From: UBA11475 sp045655805 | GTDB taxonomy: Bacteria > Bacillota > Clostridia > Christensenellales > Borkfalkiaceae | NCBI GenBank assembly: GCA_045655805.1 | Contig: JAZOPZ010000017.1 | Coordinates: forward strand, 1 to 50,938 | Reading direction: 5' to 3' | DNA: 50,938 bases | Shown here: positions 49,180 to 50,938 of the stretch, in pieces | How the letters are laid out: every line of letters starts with the position of its first letter | Numbering within the stretch: position 1 is the first letter of the stretch | Position numbers and translations under genes: made by a program | The notes under the pieces: model-generated | The model's database searches: none | What the model was told of the DNA's origin: nothing | What the model saw: only the letters and a program-made list of their open reading frames with translations

Positions 49180-50569
49180 CTTCTTTATTATAAATTTGTG
49201 GAATTTGAGATATTACTTCGTCAATTTTAGCGTTAAGTTTAACTTCCATCATCGCCTTTAACTTACGGCGCAAACCGTTGTAGGTGGATTTTTGAGCATA
49301 AATCCTATCGCCGACTTCTTTCGCCTTAAATTCTTCCTTGGCTTGATTTTTAGCCTCAGTCACAGCAAGTGCAGAAAGTCTTCTGTTTTCGACTTCTATA
49401 TCTTCTTCGAAAAGTTTTTGCATTTCCTTTTCAAATTGTTTTAGTTGGTCTTTAGTCGCCTTTTCAAAAGCAACTTCGGCAATATCAGCCTCGTGGCGCA
49501 AGCGTTCTTTTTCCTTTTTCTTTTCTAATTTGGCTAAAAGGCCTCGCTCTTTTTTGCGAAGTTTAAGAATTTTTTCGCGAGTTTCCTCTTCTATCTTACG
49601 CTGAGCAACTAACTTGCGAATTTTATCGCGCGAGTTTTCTTTTGCAATATTGATCTTATGTTGAGCAAACACTCTATCCAACGCGCCGTTGATTTCGGAT
49701 TTATTTGCGTCGCAAAGGAACCTATCGTCAAGCGCCGTAGGAACTGCAATATACTTAATTTCTTCAATAGGGACATCACTTTGAGGATATTCGTCAGGAT
49801 CGAAAGACTTTCCGTCTTCATCTTCCCCTTTAGATAAATTATCACCGTTAGTGAGCGTTGCCTCTGCAAGTTGTTGTGCAAACAAACTATTAAGGTAAAC
49901 GATTAAGCGATATTGATTTTTAAATTCGTCATCCATATCTTGAATTTGGGTAACTGGCTTAATTTCAAAACCTTCTTTATCGTAGCCTTGCAAGAATTCC
50001 CATAAAGCGAGCGCCTTTTTAAAGTCTTGGTTTTTCAAGATAACGTTAGTACGCTGTATAGGTGGTCTAACAGGCGCACAGTTATTCATTTCTTTAACGA
50101 ACGGCGTTAGCATAAAATCCATAACGACGTTATAGATTTTAGTTAATCTTTCAATAGGAGCGTTTTCTTGCGCAGAAAGTTTAACGGCTTTTTCAAAGGG
50201 AACTTTAACGACGCTATCAAGTCTTAAACTAACGTTTGCCTCGCTAAACTTTAAGCCCTTATCAACCACGAGTTTGACGTGGTCGTCACCCGACGCAGAC
50301 GTTATAACGGCATCGTAACGGCGCTTAATAAATGCTTGTAAGCGCTTTAACAGGGTGAATATAAAACGATTTTCGTAAACCTCGTAACTTTCTTCTTTAG
50401 TGGTGTTTAATAGTTTTGACGGCAACACCATATCGCGTTCACGGTCGATACCGTGAATAAAATTTGTATGTTGTGCCAAGTGTTTAACGGATTCTTCTGA
50501 AACCGAACGAGCCCTTGAAGTATCAACGAGATCTTCTTCAACGATGATGAAACGGCGTGGATTACGCAC
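49172..50569 (-). CDS. Coiled-coil protein, DUF2357-like
   Basis: 465-residue frame from a GTG at 50569, without a convincing ribosome-binding site; the true start is probably further upstream (see the 50570-50754 entry). The N-terminal half contains PRRFIIVEEDLV, SVKHLAQHTNFI and EESYEVYENRFIFTLLKRLQ, which recall DUF2357-type proteins (some of these carry nucleases or pair with McrB-like ATPases). The second half is a long charged coiled coil (about 300-430) ending in a Lys/Ala-rich segment. No PD-(D/E)xK nuclease motif is visible. Function unknown. Overlaps the signal peptidase gene by 8 nt. Confidence 0.7.
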   Translation of the reverse strand: MRNPRRFIIVEEDLVDTSRARSVSEESVKHLAQHTNFIHGIDRERDMVLPSKLLNTTKEESYEVYENRFIFTLLKRLQAFIKRRYDAVITSASGDDHVKLVVDKGLKFSEANVSLRLDSVVKVPFEKAVKLSAQENAPIERLTKIYNVVMDFMLTPFVKEMNNCAPVRPPIQRTNVILKNQDFKKALALWEFLQGYDKEGFEIKPVTQIQDMDDEFKNQYRLIVYLNSLFAQQLAEATLTNGDNLSKGEDEDGKSFDPDEYPQSDVPIEEIKYIAVPTALDDRFLCDANKSEINGALDRVFAQHKINIAKENSRDKIRKLVAQRKIEEETREKILKLRKKERGLLAKLEKKKEKERLRHEADIAEVAFEKATKDQLKQFEKEMQKLFEEDIEVENRRLSALAVTEAKNQAKEEFKAKEVGDRIYAQKSTYNGLRRKLKAMMEVKLNAKIDEVISQIPQIYNKEDV

Positions 50570-50754
50570 GATAACGTCAAGGTGAGGAAGCGCGTCTTCA
50601 ATAACGTCGAGCCACTCGGTATCTAGAGTTTTTTAGAATACTTTTTAAAAATACGCCATTACGAAAGCACGTCGTCTTTCATACACGCTTGATAAAGACT
50701 GTCGTCTGAAAAAGTATCGATAATAAGTTTTAAGCGTTCATTAAAATCAATCAT
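50570..50754 (-). pseudogene. Frameshifted 5' end of the DUF2357-like gene
   Basis: Three short frames line up into one N-terminus. From ATG 50754: 31 codons MIDFNERLKL...MKDDVLS, then a stop. In the second frame RNGVFLKSILK follows; in the third LDTEWLDVIEDALPHLDVI runs straight into the 49172-50569 frame. Removing one T from the TTT at about 50667 and one A from the six-A run at about 50631-50636 would join all three. So the gene is either a pseudogene or carries two homopolymer errors. Confidence 0.55.
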
Positions 50755-50770
50755 AATAAAACCGTTCAAA

Positions 50771-50796
50771 AAAGAGCATCCTTGCGGATACTCTTT
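50771..50796. other. Hairpin AAAGAGCATCC / GGATACTCTTT
   Basis: Near-perfect 11-bp stem with one mismatch and loop TTGC. It lies just upstream of the frameshifted gene's 5' end and is flanked by A-runs on both sides, so it could terminate transcription in either direction. Confidence 0.6.
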
Positions 50797-50797
50797 A

Positions 50798-50938
50798 AAA
50801 ACTTATTTGGCTGTTTGAAAGAATTAAGGACACCCTTTCGGATGTCCTTTTTTAATTCTTTAATCAATATAAGTTTTTGACAAAACTTATTTGGCTGTTT
50901 GAAAGAATTAAGGACACCCTTTCGGATGTCCTTTTTTA
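50798..50938. repeat. 84-bp-period direct repeat with terminator-like hairpins
   Basis: A 57-bp segment at 50798-50854 recurs exactly at 50882-50938, where the window ends, so the repeat may continue. Each copy contains GGACACCC, loop TTTC, GGATGTCC (8 bp, one G.U; the other strand has a GAAA tetraloop) followed by TTTTTTA, a good plus-strand terminator. No gene is seen in this stretch. Confidence 0.9.

Noticed and set aside
49172..50569. McrBC-like restriction system
   Set aside because: No AAA/GTPase partner in the window and no nuclease motif in the protein; the DUF2357 similarity alone is not enough.

Overview
The window is about 51 kb of low-GC Gram-positive (Bacillota, Clostridia-like) chromosome. 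The evidence is gene order: rpsO-pnp-ylxY-mlpA, recJ-rel-MBL-hemZ, ruvCAB-queA-tgt-yajC with secDF nearby, dgt-dnaG-rpoD-trmK-nif3, and rplU-rpmA are all in Firmicutes arrangements. L27 carries the Firmicutes N-terminal extension. Most promoters I could read are sigma-A type with a 17-nt spacer, and intrinsic terminators are abundant. Genus cannot be assigned from sequence alone; an uncultured gut Clostridia genome is a reasonable inference. Almost all genes are on the minus strand; only five loci are on the plus strand (nucleoside hydrolase, a small helical protein, a HAD phosphatase, fructose-bisphosphate aldolase, and a wrecked arabinofuranosidase gene). I saw no rRNA, tRNA, CRISPR array, prophage or complete insertion sequence.

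Layout. 0.1-6.4 kb: rpsO, pnp, a YlxY-like deacetylase, an M16 peptidase and a BRO-Fic protein, interrupted between pnp and ylxY by 750 bp of non-coding repeats and hairpins. 6.4-13 kb: recJ, rel, an MBL hydrolase and hemZ in one close-packed unit. 13-22.5 kb: secDF, a TIGR04086 membrane protein, a sugar kinase, yajC, tgt, queA and ruvBAC, split into several transcription units by internal promoters and terminators, with a mobile-looking palindromic repeat between queA and tgt. 22.6-27.3 kb: an HtrA-like lipoprotein, a 480-bp hairpin-rich spacer, the GGGtGRT/NifU-like pair, and an 8-oxoguanine glycosylase. 27.4-32.6 kb: a polyamine ABC importer (potABCD) with its XRE-cupin regulator behind one consensus promoter. 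32.8-33.5 kb: rpmA-rplU. 35.2-43.3 kb: a nine-gene operon dgt-dnaG-rpoD-trmK-nif3-zinc ribbon-EamA-Dabb-IMPase. 43.5-48 kb: HAD phosphatase, gap, M29 aminopeptidase and fba. 48-50.9 kb: a GH51-type pseudogene, a SipW-like signal peptidase overlapping a coiled-coil DUF2357-like gene whose 5' end looks frameshifted, then an 84-bp-period repeat running off the window.

Most of the window is core housekeeping. The parts that deserve attention are: the phased palindrome array and G-depleted tract at 3.2-3.7 kb; the small dispersed repeats at 19.1 and 24.3-24.5 kb; the GGGtGRT/NifU-like pair; the double-anchored PotD and long PotA; the L27 cleavage motif without a linked protease gene; the degraded genes at 48-50.7 kb; and the terminal tandem repeat. 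I did not find a convincing new multi-gene system.
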